A program made the translations under genes and the position numbers. Shown in pieces: positions 1-6,486 of a stretch of DNA of 24,324 nucleotides (within the stretch, counting starts at the first letter, position 1; the number at the start of each line of letters is the position of its first letter). Source of the stretch: an uncultured Atopobiaceae bacterium (GTDB lineage Bacteria > Actinomycetota > Coriobacteriia > Coriobacteriales > Atopobiaceae). The notes below the pieces were generated by a model. It was not told the origin of the DNA. It saw only the letters and a list, made by a program, of their open reading frames with translations, and searched no databases. The DNA lies in the NCBI GenBank assembly GCA_905235165.1, contig CAJOKK010000003.1:1-24324 (forward strand), read 5' to 3'.

Positions 1-535
1 TGACGTTGGCGCAAGAGTCGATGATGATGGTGCCGGCGTCGTAGTTGAAGGTGCCGCCGATGCCAGCAGCGTAGGGGCCGCCCTCAGCGTAGACGGTGCC
101 CTCAACGATCTCGATGCGGCCAGTCTCATCGAAGTAGGGGTCGCCACCGATGCCGGCGTAGCCGTTCCACTGGCTGCCACCGAAGAGCAGGCCATCGACG
201 CGGAGGGTGCCACCGCCGGTGACGAAGAACTTGGCGTCCTTGGCGACGGTGATGCCGTAGGGGGCATCGACCGTGACGCCCTGAGCGATATCGAAGTTCA
301 CGACGCCGCCCTCGAGAAGGACGCGCTTGTCGAACTTGTAGTCCTGGTCGAACTTCATGGAGCTCTGGATACGCTCGTAGTCGACCGAGCAGGTGTTGAT
401 GGCCGGGCCGAGATCGCCGTAGTACGTAGTGTGGCTCTCGCCGTCAGCGTGGGCGATGGCGGGGACGGTACCGAACATGAGGGCGGCACCCATGGCGATG
501 GCGCAGATGCCCTTGACGAGCGTGTTCTTCTTCAT
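1..535 (-). CDS. Secreted AGIGG-repeat protein, N-terminal part (runs off the window)
   Basis: This reading frame is open from the ATG at 533-535 to the window edge, giving 178 codons, and the C-terminus lies outside. A strong ribosome site (AAAGGAG) sits 7-8 bases upstream. Residues 1-30 form a classic signal peptide: a KK start, a hydrophobic core and an AHA|D cleavage site near residue 30. The mature part is rich in Gly, Tyr, Asp and short beta-type stretches. AGIGG occurs at residues 127-131 and 157-161, a 30-residue period, each copy followed by a G-x-I-x-I strand. Repeats of this kind occur in surface or secreted proteins thought to fold as beta-helices. I do not recognise the family and assign no activity. 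The gene lies beyond the terminator of the dcw operon and has its own candidate promoter, so it is probably an independent unit. Anchoring (LPxTG or other) cannot be judged. Confidence 0.82.
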   Translation of the reverse strand, partial: MKKNTLVKGICAIAMGAALMFGTVPAIAHADGESHTTYYGDLGPAINTCSVDYERIQSSMKFDQDYKFDKRVLLEGGVVNFDIAQGVTVDAPYGITVAKDAKFFVTGGGTLRVDGLLFGGSQWNGYAGIGGDPYFDETGRIEIVEGTVYAEGGPYAAGIGGTFNYDAGTIIIDSCANV

Positions 536-557
536 TGCTTCTCCTTTGATGCGACAA

Positions 558-604
558 ACAATATTGTCTGAACAAAAGCGTCGAAAGCCCTGTACTTTCG
601 ACGC
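558..604 (-). promoter_or_regulatory. Inverted repeats in the leader of the secreted-protein gene
   Basis: GCGTCGAAAG at 578-587 and CTTTCGACGC at 595-604 form a perfect 10-bp inverted repeat with a 7-base centre. A second perfect palindrome, ACAATATTGT, lies at 558-567. Both sit between the candidate -10 and the start codon. On the minus strand the larger hairpin is followed by TTTTGTTC, so it could act as an attenuator. Equally, it could be an operator overlapping the transcription start. The structure is visible; which role applies is inference. Confidence 0.5.
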
Positions 605-609
605 GAAAG

Positions 610-637
610 ACTTTACCACAAAATGCCTTCATGACAA
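610..637 (-). promoter_or_regulatory. Candidate promoter of the secreted-protein gene
   Basis: On the minus strand TTGTCA (632-637) is followed after 16 bases by TAAAGT (610-615). These match the sigma-A/sigma-70 -35 and -10 consensus at 5/6 and 4/6 positions. Transcription would start near 603, inside the larger inverted repeat. The region around it is markedly AT-rich compared with the rest of the window. Confidence 0.45.
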
Positions 638-707
638 CCATCTTTACATTTTTATATAATGTTTGCTGCTAGTCATGTTTATAAGGTGAAGGTATCCTTC
701 TAATGAG

Positions 708-742
708 AAAAAACCCAGGCCATCCTAGGTTGGCCTGGGTTT
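708..742 (-). terminator. Intrinsic terminator of the dcw/divIVA operon
   Basis: AAACCCAGGCCA (711-722) pairs perfectly with TGGCCTGGGTTT (731-742) across an 8-base loop. On the minus strand the stem runs into six T residues (708-713). It lies 35 bases past the divIVA stop codon. No T-run follows on the plus strand, so it acts on leftward transcription. Confidence 0.9.
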
Positions 743-777
743 CAACAATCCGCTTGCGGAAAATTTTTAGTTCGACA

Positions 778-1434
778 CTAATCCAGATCGTCGAAGTCGT
801 CGAAGTCGGCCGAGGCCTTCTCCTCGACGGGAAGCGTCGGCTTGGGAATCTCTGCGGAGGGAGCGCTGTTGCCGCGAGCGGCAGAGCCATTCGGCGCGGC
901 AAGCGTAGACTGCGGGAACACCGCATCAGCATCATCCATGAAGTGCTGCAGCAGGCGCTTGTACTCAGCACGGAAGTCCTCACGGGACTGCTTCAGGCGA
1001 TCGATCTCGTCCATTTCGTTCTGCTTCTCGGCCAGAGCCTGGCGAATGACCTCGCGGGCCTTGGTCTCGGCATCGGAACGAACCTTCTCGGCGCTGTTGC
1101 GAGCGTCCTCAAGAAGCTGGTCTGCGCTCTGCTGGGCAACAAGCAGAACCTGAGAAATCTGACGCTCGGAAGCAGTAACGGCGCCCTCATAGGGAGCGGC
1201 CTTCTGCGTAACGGCAGCAGAACCCTGCTCGCGAAGCTGGGCAACCTGCGCCTGAGCGGCAGCGAGCTGCTGCTCAGAAGTAGTAAGACGTCCCTTAAGA
1301 TCGGCAATCTTGTTCAGCATCGCGTCGACTTCACTCGCGATCTGATCGAGGAACGCATCAACCTCTTCAGTGTTGTAACCGTGCTTAGAGGGAGAGAACG
1401 TAAGTTGTTCGATGTCAGCTGGTGTGATTGCCAT
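778..1434 (-). CDS. divIVA: Cell-division/polarity protein DivIVA
   Basis: A 218-residue DivIVA-family protein, a coiled-coil scaffold that binds negatively curved membrane at poles and septa and organises wall growth. The N-terminus carries the family signature (ITPADI at residues 3-8, GYNTEEVDAFLDQI from about 19-32). A long Lys/Glu/Ala/Gln-rich coiled coil runs through roughly residue 170. A Pro/Ser/Ala linker follows, ending in an acidic FDDFDDLD tail. The membrane-contact loop has F13 followed by SPSKH, without the Phe-Arg pair of B. subtilis; K17 may supply the charge. The ATG has an AAAGGGA site upstream. A promoter with a perfect TATAAT lies in the gap before the gene, so it can be transcribed independently of yggT, and the operon terminator follows directly. 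Confidence 0.93.
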   Translation of the reverse strand: MAITPADIEQLTFSPSKHGYNTEEVDAFLDQIASEVDAMLNKIADLKGRLTTSEQQLAAAQAQVAQLREQGSAAVTQKAAPYEGAVTASERQISQVLLVAQQSADQLLEDARNSAEKVRSDAETKAREVIRQALAEKQNEMDEIDRLKQSREDFRAEYKRLLQHFMDDADAVFPQSTLAAPNGSAARGNSAPSAEIPKPTLPVEEKASADFDDFDDLD

Positions 1435-1498
1435 TCTATTTCCCTTTCATTCGATGCCCTGCGACGCTCGGAGCTAAGCATAGCTATTCGTCTAGGCC

Positions 1499-1526
1499 AT
1501 TATAGCGAAGGATTGTCCGTTTCGAA
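1499..1526 (-). promoter_or_regulatory. Candidate divIVA promoter
   Basis: The minus strand has a perfect -10 box TATAAT (1499-1504). The weak -35 is TTCGAA (1521-1526), 16 bases upstream. Transcription would start about 58 bases before the divIVA ATG. The 116-bp gap it occupies is one of the longer ones in the ftsZ-divIVA block. Confidence 0.55.
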
Positions 1527-1550
1527 GCATAACTAGCAGACTGGGCAGAA

Positions 1551-1826
1551 TTAGAACCCCATAAGTAATCTCTTCACGATGTCGAGGACAATGATTCCCA
1601 CAATCGGAGAGAAGTCAATGGACATACCGCCCGTCTCCAAGGAGGGCAGAATGCGCCTGATGAGATCGAGAAAAGGGTTCGTCAGCGCAGTAATCGCATC
1701 GTAGACCTGCCCTATGAGGCTCCCTGGGCTGCGTGGAATCCAGCTCATGATAGCAGCAACGATAATCAGCAACTCATAGGCATCGATAAGGCGCCAGACA
1801 AAGCTGAGCAATTGGTACACCGCCAT
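1551..1826 (-). CDS. yggT: YggT-family membrane protein (YlmG)
   Basis: A small integral membrane protein of 91 residues from the ATG at 1826. Hydrophobic segments lie at about residues 14-31 and 71-90. Between them is the family's SWIP element (28-31) and PFLDLIRRILP (51-61), followed by DFSPIVGIIVLDIV (71-84). The family is found next to sepF and divIVA in Gram-positives and is linked to division and membrane organisation, but its biochemical role is not settled. The proC stop overlaps this start (TGATG), and a GTG three bases earlier (1829) gives a GTGA overlap. A third in-frame GTG at 1820 is better spaced from the GGGGGAG sequence, so the exact start is uncertain within three codons. Translation is probably coupled to proC. 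Confidence 0.88.
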   Translation of the reverse strand: MAVYQLLSFVWRLIDAYELLIIVAAIMSWIPRSPGSLIGQVYDAITALTNPFLDLIRRILPSLETGGMSIDFSPIVGIIVLDIVKRLLMGF

Positions 1827-2641
1827 CACTCCCCCGCCAACTCACGCGTACGCGCAAGCGCCGCATCAACCGCCTCAAGGGTTCCCTCGAGCATCAGCGG
1901 CTCCAAGGCACGCAACGCCTTGATGGTCGTTCCACCCGGCGAGGTCACGCGCTCCATATAGGCACGTGGGTGGTCTGAGCTCGCGAGCAGCTGGGCCGCC
2001 GTCCCACGCATGGTCGAGGTAACCATCTCACGACAGTCTGCGGCAGAAAGGCCAGCCTCGACACCAGCGCGCGTCAGGCAGTCGACGAACAGGGCAAAGA
2101 AGGCCGGGGCACACCCACTGACCACGCCCGCCACGTCAAGCTGATCCTCGCGCATCACACGCGCAACGCCCATACCCGAGAGGAGCCGCTGCACAAGTGC
2201 GACATCGTCAGCGCTTGCCTTGGAGCCAGCCGTAATGGCAACGGCACCCGAGCGTTCCTGCATCGGGAGGTTAGGCATGCAACGCACCACACGCGTTCCC
2301 GCCGGCAGAAGCGACTCAAGGGTGGCCAGCTTGACGCCGGCCGCAATGGACACCACAAGGCGCGGTGCCAGGAAGGCAGCGATGGGCTCGACGGCAGCGC
2401 TGAGCACCTGGGGCTTGACGGCAAGGAAGACCACGCTCGGAGCAGAGGTCTCGAACATTTTGCTGGCATCGTCAAAGGAGGCCGCACCCAAGTCGGAAAA
2501 AGACGAGCGCACGCCCTCAGACAGGTCGCAGATCGACAGGTTCTTCGCTTCAAGGGTGCCGGAGGCCACCAGGCCACGAGCAATGGCTCCGCCCATGGCC
2601 CCGGCACCGATAAAGCCGACGGTTTCGTCAATAGATGCCAT
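1826..2641 (-). CDS. proC: Pyrroline-5-carboxylate reductase
   Basis: ProC reduces 1-pyrroline-5-carboxylate to L-proline with NAD(P)H, the last step of proline synthesis, in the cytoplasm. The 271-residue length is typical. The N-terminal Rossmann fold has GFIGAGAMGGAIARGL (residues 9-24). The C-terminal dimerisation domain carries the ProC signature around residues 235-245 (SPGGTTIKALRALE). VSGCAPAFFALF marks the conserved helix before it. The start ATG has AAGAGG eight bases upstream, within the end of sepF, whose stop is five bases away. The gene sits between sepF and yggT in what is otherwise a division cluster. Placement of proC beside yggS/sepF/yggT is recurrent in bacteria, and is often linked to PLP and amino-acid homeostasis rather than division. 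Confidence 0.95.
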   Translation of the reverse strand: MASIDETVGFIGAGAMGGAIARGLVASGTLEAKNLSICDLSEGVRSSFSDLGAASFDDASKMFETSAPSVVFLAVKPQVLSAAVEPIAAFLAPRLVVSIAAGVKLATLESLLPAGTRVVRCMPNLPMQERSGAVAITAGSKASADDVALVQRLLSGMGVARVMREDQLDVAGVVSGCAPAFFALFVDCLTRAGVEAGLSAADCREMVTSTMRGTAAQLLASSDHPRAYMERVTSPGGTTIKALRALEPLMLEGTLEAVDAALARTRELAGE

Positions 2642-2646
2642 ACTCG

Positions 2647-3345
2647 TTACCTCTTGATGGTGCCGTCGGCAAAGAGCTTGTCGATCTCTGTCTGCGACAG
2701 CGAGACGTTAGCGGGACAAACCGAGAAGGCCGTGCTTCCGACCTGCTCGACCGCGCCACCGATGCCCGTCGCAAAGCCAAAGGAGAAGTCGAGGATGCGC
2801 GTGGCAATGTCTTCCGGTGTCTTGGCAAGCGACAGGATAACGGGCTGGTTGGTGCGAACACGACGAACGACCATCTGGACGTCATCATAGGAAGTTGCCT
2901 TGAGGACGTAGGGAGGCAGGGCACCACGCTGCATCGGCTTCAGGCCAATGTCGGCCGGCGTGGTAGACCCTGCGGTTCCCAACGCGCCACGACCCGTGTT
3001 CTGCGCCGTCAGCGAAGGCTCAGAATAGCTCGAGTGATAATCGCTCGTCGCGAAGGACTCGACCGAGGGCGTCGAGCTCACGGGCGGGACAGACGTAAAG
3101 GTGGAGGGAGACACATAGCCCGTGCCCGGCTGCGGGGCGCTGTCGTAGGAATTCTCGACATGGCGGCCCGAGCGCGTATAGACCGAAACGCTCTCGGCCT
3201 CGGGGCGCCTGGTATTACCCAGGACGCCGGTCGTATCCTGCTGAGAATAGGCCGAAGAGTCGTCGTAGTACTCCTCGAAGTCGTCGTAGTACTCCTCGTC
3301 GCCACCCATGTTCAGGCGTTCCTTGATATTGTCAAACAAGCCCAT
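2647..3345 (-). CDS. sepF: Cell-division protein SepF (FtsZ membrane anchor)
   Basis: SepF binds the FtsZ C-terminal peptide and the membrane, polymerises, and replaces FtsA as the FtsZ tether in actinobacteria. I use the ATG at 3345 (232 residues). It gives the family's amphipathic MGLFDNIKERL membrane-binding helix and has a GGAAGGTG site directly upstream; a longer frame upstream adds 16 non-family residues. An acidic Tyr/Asp stretch with a seven-residue duplication (residues 17-29) and a long Ser/Thr/Pro linker (30-140) precede the globular SepF domain at about 147-215 (YDDVQMVV, RILDFSFGFATGIGG). The linker is longer than in B. subtilis SepF (about 150 residues in total). The neighbours ftsZ, yggS, proC, yggT and divIVA match the classic Gram-positive ylm order. 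Confidence 0.94.
   Translation of the reverse strand: MGLFDNIKERLNMGGDEEYYDDFEEYYDDSSAYSQQDTTGVLGNTRRPEAESVSVYTRSGRHVENSYDSAPQPGTGYVSPSTFTSVPPVSSTPSVESFATSDYHSSYSEPSLTAQNTGRGALGTAGSTTPADIGLKPMQRGALPPYVLKATSYDDVQMVVRRVRTNQPVILSLAKTPEDIATRILDFSFGFATGIGGAVEQVGSTAFSVCPANVSLSQTEIDKLFADGTIKR
3258..3298 (-). repeat. 21-bp tandem duplication within sepF
   Basis: AGTCGTCGTAGTACTCCTCG occurs at 3258-3277 and again, identically, at 3279-3298 (period 21 bp). It encodes the EEYYDDF repeat just after the membrane-binding helix. In-frame gain or loss by slippage would lengthen or shorten the acidic linker without a frameshift. Confidence 0.85.
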
Positions 3346-3407
3346 GTCATCACCTTCCAAACTGGGTGCCTTCCGACACCTCAACCTTACCAAACCAAGC
3401 CCTTGAT

Positions 3408-4127
3408 CTATACGGGCGCATATTCCTGGTCAAAGACGATCCTACCCAAGCGAATGAGCGTCGAACCTTCCTCGACGGCAATCTCGAAGTCGTCGCTCAT
3501 GCCGCACGAAAGCGTGTTGAGGGGAAGCCCCGTCACGCGCCTCAGCTCCTCCCTGAGCTCACGCGCACCGCTAAAGGTGCGACGAGCCGCATCGCCATCA
3601 CGGGCGGGAGCCATAGTCATGATGCCCTCGATGGACAGGGCATCGAGTGAAACGAGGTCTTCAGCCATCGACAAGACCTCTTCTGGAGAGAAGCCCGACT
3701 TGCTCTCCTCCCCCGAGATGTTGACCTCAAGCAGCACCGGAACCGTGATGCCTCGTGTCTGGGCACGCCTCGAGATCGCCTCGGCAAGATGAGGAGAAGA
3801 GACCGACTGGATGAGGCGAACGTTTCCGAGCACCTGATTGATCTTGTTCTTCTGCAGGTTGCCAATCATGTCGAACGTGATCTCGTCCATGCAGGGATCG
3901 GCGGCAAGCGCGGTAAGCTTACGCGTGAGTTCCTGCGGACGATTCTCGCCAAAGCTGCGATAGCCTGCATGCCAGGCGGCAACGACCTCGTCGGGACCAA
4001 CCGTCTTCGAGACGGCCATGAGCTCGACCTCGTCAGCAGAGCGCGAGGCGCGTGACGCGGCATCCGAAACGCGATCAAGGATCGCAGCACGCTGTTCAGC
4101 GAGGAACGCTTCGTATGCCTGCTCCAT
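3408..4127 (-). CDS. yggS: YggS/YlmE-family PLP-binding protein
   Basis: A pyridoxal-phosphate homeostasis protein with an alanine-racemase-like TIM barrel that binds PLP but has no well-defined catalytic reaction. It is cytosolic. With the ATG at 4127 it has 239 residues, normal for the family. This start follows the pgeF stop by one base (TGACATG) and has AGGGGG seven bases upstream; a longer in-frame extension inside pgeF is not family-like. The PLP lysine is K41 in AVSKTV. Other family motifs are GENRPQEL, MIGNLQKNK, LLEVNISGEESKSGF, GIMTMAP and the phosphate-binding CGMSDDFEIAVEEGST...RLG. The family's usual FG near the end reads FD here. Sequence and position (after pgeF, before sepF) agree with the ylmD-ylmE-sepF arrangement. 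Confidence 0.94.
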   Translation of the reverse strand: MEQAYEAFLAEQRAAILDRVSDAASRASRSADEVELMAVSKTVGPDEVVAAWHAGYRSFGENRPQELTRKLTALAADPCMDEITFDMIGNLQKNKINQVLGNVRLIQSVSSPHLAEAISRRAQTRGITVPVLLEVNISGEESKSGFSPEEVLSMAEDLVSLDALSIEGIMTMAPARDGDAARRTFSGARELREELRRVTGLPLNTLSCGMSDDFEIAVEEGSTLIRLGRIVFDQEYAPV

Positions 4128-4128
4128 G

Positions 4129-4950
4129 TCAGACCCCCTTCGTTGACGATGATGGAAGGTATGCCAAGGCGCCGTGACGCCCACAGATACCGCCTGACGC
4201 GCGATACGAGAAGAAGCGGTCGGTGGCGCGGGCGGTAGAGACGTCACAAGTCGCGATGTGCTCATCCGTGACGCCAGCCCCTTTGAGGGTGGAGGTCACG
4301 GCAGCCAGCAAATCGAGGTGGGAACCCTCGAGCACAACCTGCTCGCCGAAGACGTCGGCAAAGCGTTCGCACAGCTCCGGGGAAACCTCGTAATCCCTAC
4401 CAAGGACATGCGGCCCTACGTAGGCGCTCACCTGCTCGGGCGAAACTCCAGCCTGTTCGCACAAGACGGCGCAGGCCTTCTGGGAGATACGCGCGATGGT
4501 ACCGCGCCAGCCCGAATGCACCACCGCAAAGCCACCCGGCGCACACAAGACAACGGGCACGCAGTCGGCAAAGCAGAGCAAGACCGGAACGTCGGTTGCC
4601 GTGCACACGACGGCGTCGGCTCCCTCACGAGCCTCGGCAATGCGGGCCGCAAGCGCATCGTCAGAACCGTCCGTCACGCACACAACATGGTCGCCGTGCA
4701 CCTGCTTGGGATTGACGAGACGCGACGAGCAGCTTTCGGCACCAAGGGACGCCAAGGCGCGACGGCGATTCTCGGCCACGCATTGAGGATCGTCTCCGCA
4801 GGCGTCACCGAGGTTAAGCGAAGCGTAAGGACCAACGCTCACTCCCCCGCCACGCTCAGTGAACGCGAACGTGACCCCACCCGGGCATGACAGGTCGCCA
4901 AGCAGGGCCACGCCGCGAGACGTACGCCTTGTCAGGAGTGCGCCAGCCAT
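4129..4950 (-). CDS. pgeF: Peptidoglycan editing factor PgeF (YfiH/YlmD, laccase-domain family)
   Basis: 273 residues of the multicopper-oxidase-like DUF152 family. E. coli PgeF (YfiH) removes L-Ser wrongly built into UDP-MurNAc-dipeptide in place of L-Ala. Relatives also show purine-nucleoside phosphorylase/deaminase activity. The zinc-site residues are in place: H85 (NPKQVHG), C130 (CFADCVPV) and H145 (VVHSGWRGT). GPHVLGRDYEV, near residue 188, matches the family's conserved GP-x-IG region loosely. An N-terminal FTERGGGVS...NLG element is also typical. The start ATG has AGGTGA 10 bases upstream and lies 13 bases past the ftsZ stop, so it is almost certainly co-transcribed with ftsZ. Which of the reported activities dominates here cannot be told from sequence. 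Confidence 0.92.
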   Translation of the reverse strand: MAGALLTRRTSRGVALLGDLSCPGGVTFAFTERGGGVSVGPYASLNLGDACGDDPQCVAENRRRALASLGAESCSSRLVNPKQVHGDHVVCVTDGSDDALAARIAEAREGADAVVCTATDVPVLLCFADCVPVVLCAPGGFAVVHSGWRGTIARISQKACAVLCEQAGVSPEQVSAYVGPHVLGRDYEVSPELCERFADVFGEQVVLEGSHLDLLAAVTSTLKGAGVTDEHIATCDVSTARATDRFFSYRASGGICGRHGALAYLPSSSTKGV

Positions 4951-4963
4951 CAGAGTCTCTCAC

Positions 4964-6082
4964 CTAGAGTCGGCTGTTCCTGAGGAAGTCAGGGATGTCG
5001 AAGGTCGAGCTGCTCGTGGATGCGGAGCGCGAAGGTTGGGAAGAGGACGAGGAGCTCGGACGGGCATCACGCGAGTGGGAGGACGATGCACGGTCGAGCG
5101 TGGGGAGCGCCTCCTGCTTGTTGCCCTCGTTGAAGCCCGTGGCGATGACGGTAACGCGAACCTCGTCACCGAGGGACTCGTCAACGACGGTACCGAAGAT
5201 GATGGTGGCGTCTTCATCGACGTTCTGGGAGACGATGTCTGCCGCGTCGTTGATCTCCTGGATGCCGAGCTCCTTGTTGCCGGCAATGGAGAGAAGGACG
5301 CGCGTGGCACCATCGATGCTGGTCTCGAGCAGCGGACTGGAGATGGCCTCCTCGGCAGCCTCGGACGCACGGTTGTCGCCGGAAGCGCTGCCGATGCCCA
5401 TCATGGCGTTGCCGGAGCCACGCATGATGGTGCAGACGTCTGCGAAGTCGAGGTTGATGAGGCCCGGAACCGTGATGAGGTCGGTGATGCCCTGGGTGCC
5501 CTGGCACAGGACGTCGTCAGCCATGTGGAAGGCCTCGAGCATCGTAGTCTTCTTCTCGGAAAGGTCGAGCAGGCGATCATTCGGGATGACGATGAGGGTG
5601 TCGACGTTTTCGGCGAGGTTCTTGATGCCCTCGACGGCCGACTGCGAACGCTTGCGGCCCTCAAAGGCGAAGGGCTTGGTAACGACGCCAACCGTCAGGG
5701 CGCCCACGTCGTTCTTGGCGATGTCGGCAACGACCGGAGCGGCACCCGTACCGGTGCCACCACCCTCGCCTGCCGTGATGAAGACCATGTCGGCGCCGGC
5801 AAGGGCGGCCTTGATGTCGTCGTGGCTATCCTCGGCAGCCTCACGGCCAACCTCAGGGTTGGCGCCAGCGCCAAGGCCCTTGGTGATGTCGGTGCCGATG
5901 TGAACCTTGATGTCGGCGTCAGAGATGGCGAGCGCCTGAGCGTCGGTGTTGACGGCAACGAACTCGACGCCGCGGATGCCCTCCTCGATCATGCGGTTGA
6001 CGGCGTTGGTGCCACCGCCGCCCACGCCGACGACCTTGATAACGGCGAGATAGTTACTGGGGATGTCGAGTTCCTTGATCAT
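4964..6082 (-). CDS. ftsZ: Cell-division GTPase FtsZ
   Basis: The tubulin homologue that forms the cytokinetic Z-ring. From the ATG at 6082 the protein is 372 residues. The core opens with NYLAVIKVVGVGGGGTNAV. The tubulin signature GEGGGTGTGAAP is at 105-116 and the GTPase T7 loop NLDFADV at 210-216. A Ser-rich linker (about 330-360) leads to the C-terminal peptide FDIPDFLRNSRL, which SepF and other partners bind. I chose 6082 because it begins where FtsZ proteins normally begin and has an AAGGAGG site four bases upstream. The frame is open to an upstream ATG at 6217, with its own GGGGAG site, which would add 45 Gln/Lys/Ser-rich residues and make a 417-residue protein. The next gene, pgeF, follows after 13 bases. 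Confidence 0.95.
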   Translation of the reverse strand: MIKELDIPSNYLAVIKVVGVGGGGTNAVNRMIEEGIRGVEFVAVNTDAQALAISDADIKVHIGTDITKGLGAGANPEVGREAAEDSHDDIKAALAGADMVFITAGEGGGTGTGAAPVVADIAKNDVGALTVGVVTKPFAFEGRKRSQSAVEGIKNLAENVDTLIVIPNDRLLDLSEKKTTMLEAFHMADDVLCQGTQGITDLITVPGLINLDFADVCTIMRGSGNAMMGIGSASGDNRASEAAEEAISSPLLETSIDGATRVLLSIAGNKELGIQEINDAADIVSQNVDEDATIIFGTVVDESLGDEVRVTVIATGFNEGNKQEALPTLDRASSSHSRDARPSSSSSSQPSRSASTSSSTFDIPDFLRNSRL

Positions 6083-6284
6083 GCTTCCTCCTTGCGTCAT
6101 CGAGACGTCGCTCGATGCCTTACGTGCACTCGTGGCGTCACTGCTGCTTTGTTGTTCCTGCTGCTTCATTTGCCTTTGTTGCTTCAATTGCTTTTGCTGC
6201 TTCGGTGATACGTTCATTTCAGCTCCCCTGAGATCTAGGCAAACCCTAAAGCTCAGGTTGACCTCGATTACCCATATAAAGCGG
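6083..6284 (-). other. ftsZ leader or N-terminal extension region
   Basis: This stretch lies directly before the chosen ftsZ start. Positions 6083-6217 are an in-frame extension from an alternative ATG, with more A/T-ending codons (CAA, AGG, GTA, TCA) than the FtsZ body. Positions 6218-6284 hold the ribosome site of the longer form (GGGGAG near 6222-6227). I see no other gene on either strand. Confidence 0.5.
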
Positions 6285-6317
6285 GTTATATTTGCACATC
6301 TTGCCAGTGCGCGTCAA
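6285..6317 (-). promoter_or_regulatory. Possible ftsZ promoter (weak)
   Basis: On the minus strand TTGACG (6312-6317) lies upstream of TATAAC (6285-6290). The 21-base spacing is longer than ideal. The surroundings are the most AT-rich part of this gap. A promoter is expected here because a strong hairpin separates ftsZ from ftsQ, but these exact boxes are tentative. Confidence 0.28.
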
Positions 6318-6370
6318 CAGGTTTGTGGAAAAGGTGGATTGCCGAGGTAGAAGGCCCCGTTCTCAGAATT

Positions 6371-6415
6371 CTCAAGCAGCTGTCAAAGCCTCAAGAACCC
6401 TCAAGTAACCTCAAG
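6371..6415 (-). repeat. Phased CTTGAG(G) direct repeats upstream of ftsZ
   Basis: On the plus strand CTCAAG occurs at 6371-6376, 6390-6395, 6400-6405 and 6410-6415. The last three are exactly 10 bp apart and are preceded by C (CCTCAAG). The missing step holds a degenerate TGTCAAAG at 6381-6388, whose complement contains TTGACA (6381-6386), a consensus -35 hexamer without a clear -10. One-helical-turn spacing suggests a protein bound to one face of the DNA. Confidence 0.7.
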
Positions 6416-6422
6416 TTTCTCT

Positions 6423-6440
6423 CGAAAGCTTAAGCTTTCG
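6423..6440. promoter_or_regulatory. 18-bp perfect palindrome upstream of ftsZ
   Basis: CGAAAGCTTAAGCTTTCG is a perfect palindrome. With one bulged base, the flanking CTCTC (6419-6423) and GAGAG (6441-6445) extend the symmetry. It adjoins the phased CTTGAG repeats. A dimeric regulator site is the likeliest reading. No T-run follows on either strand, so it is not a terminator. Confidence 0.6.
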
Positions 6441-6486
6441 GAGAGTTGAGAGAGGAGTCTACGGAGCGAAGGGTGAGACATGAGAA

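Noticed and set aside
429..659. Small plus-strand frame at the left end
   Set aside because: It is antisense to the signal peptide of the secreted protein and to its AT-rich leader.
4859..6208. Plus-strand open frame of about 449 codons opposite ftsZ
   Set aside because: It is a codon shadow of ftsZ, with low-complexity content and a poly-Leu end that arises from the Gln/Lys-rich antisense.
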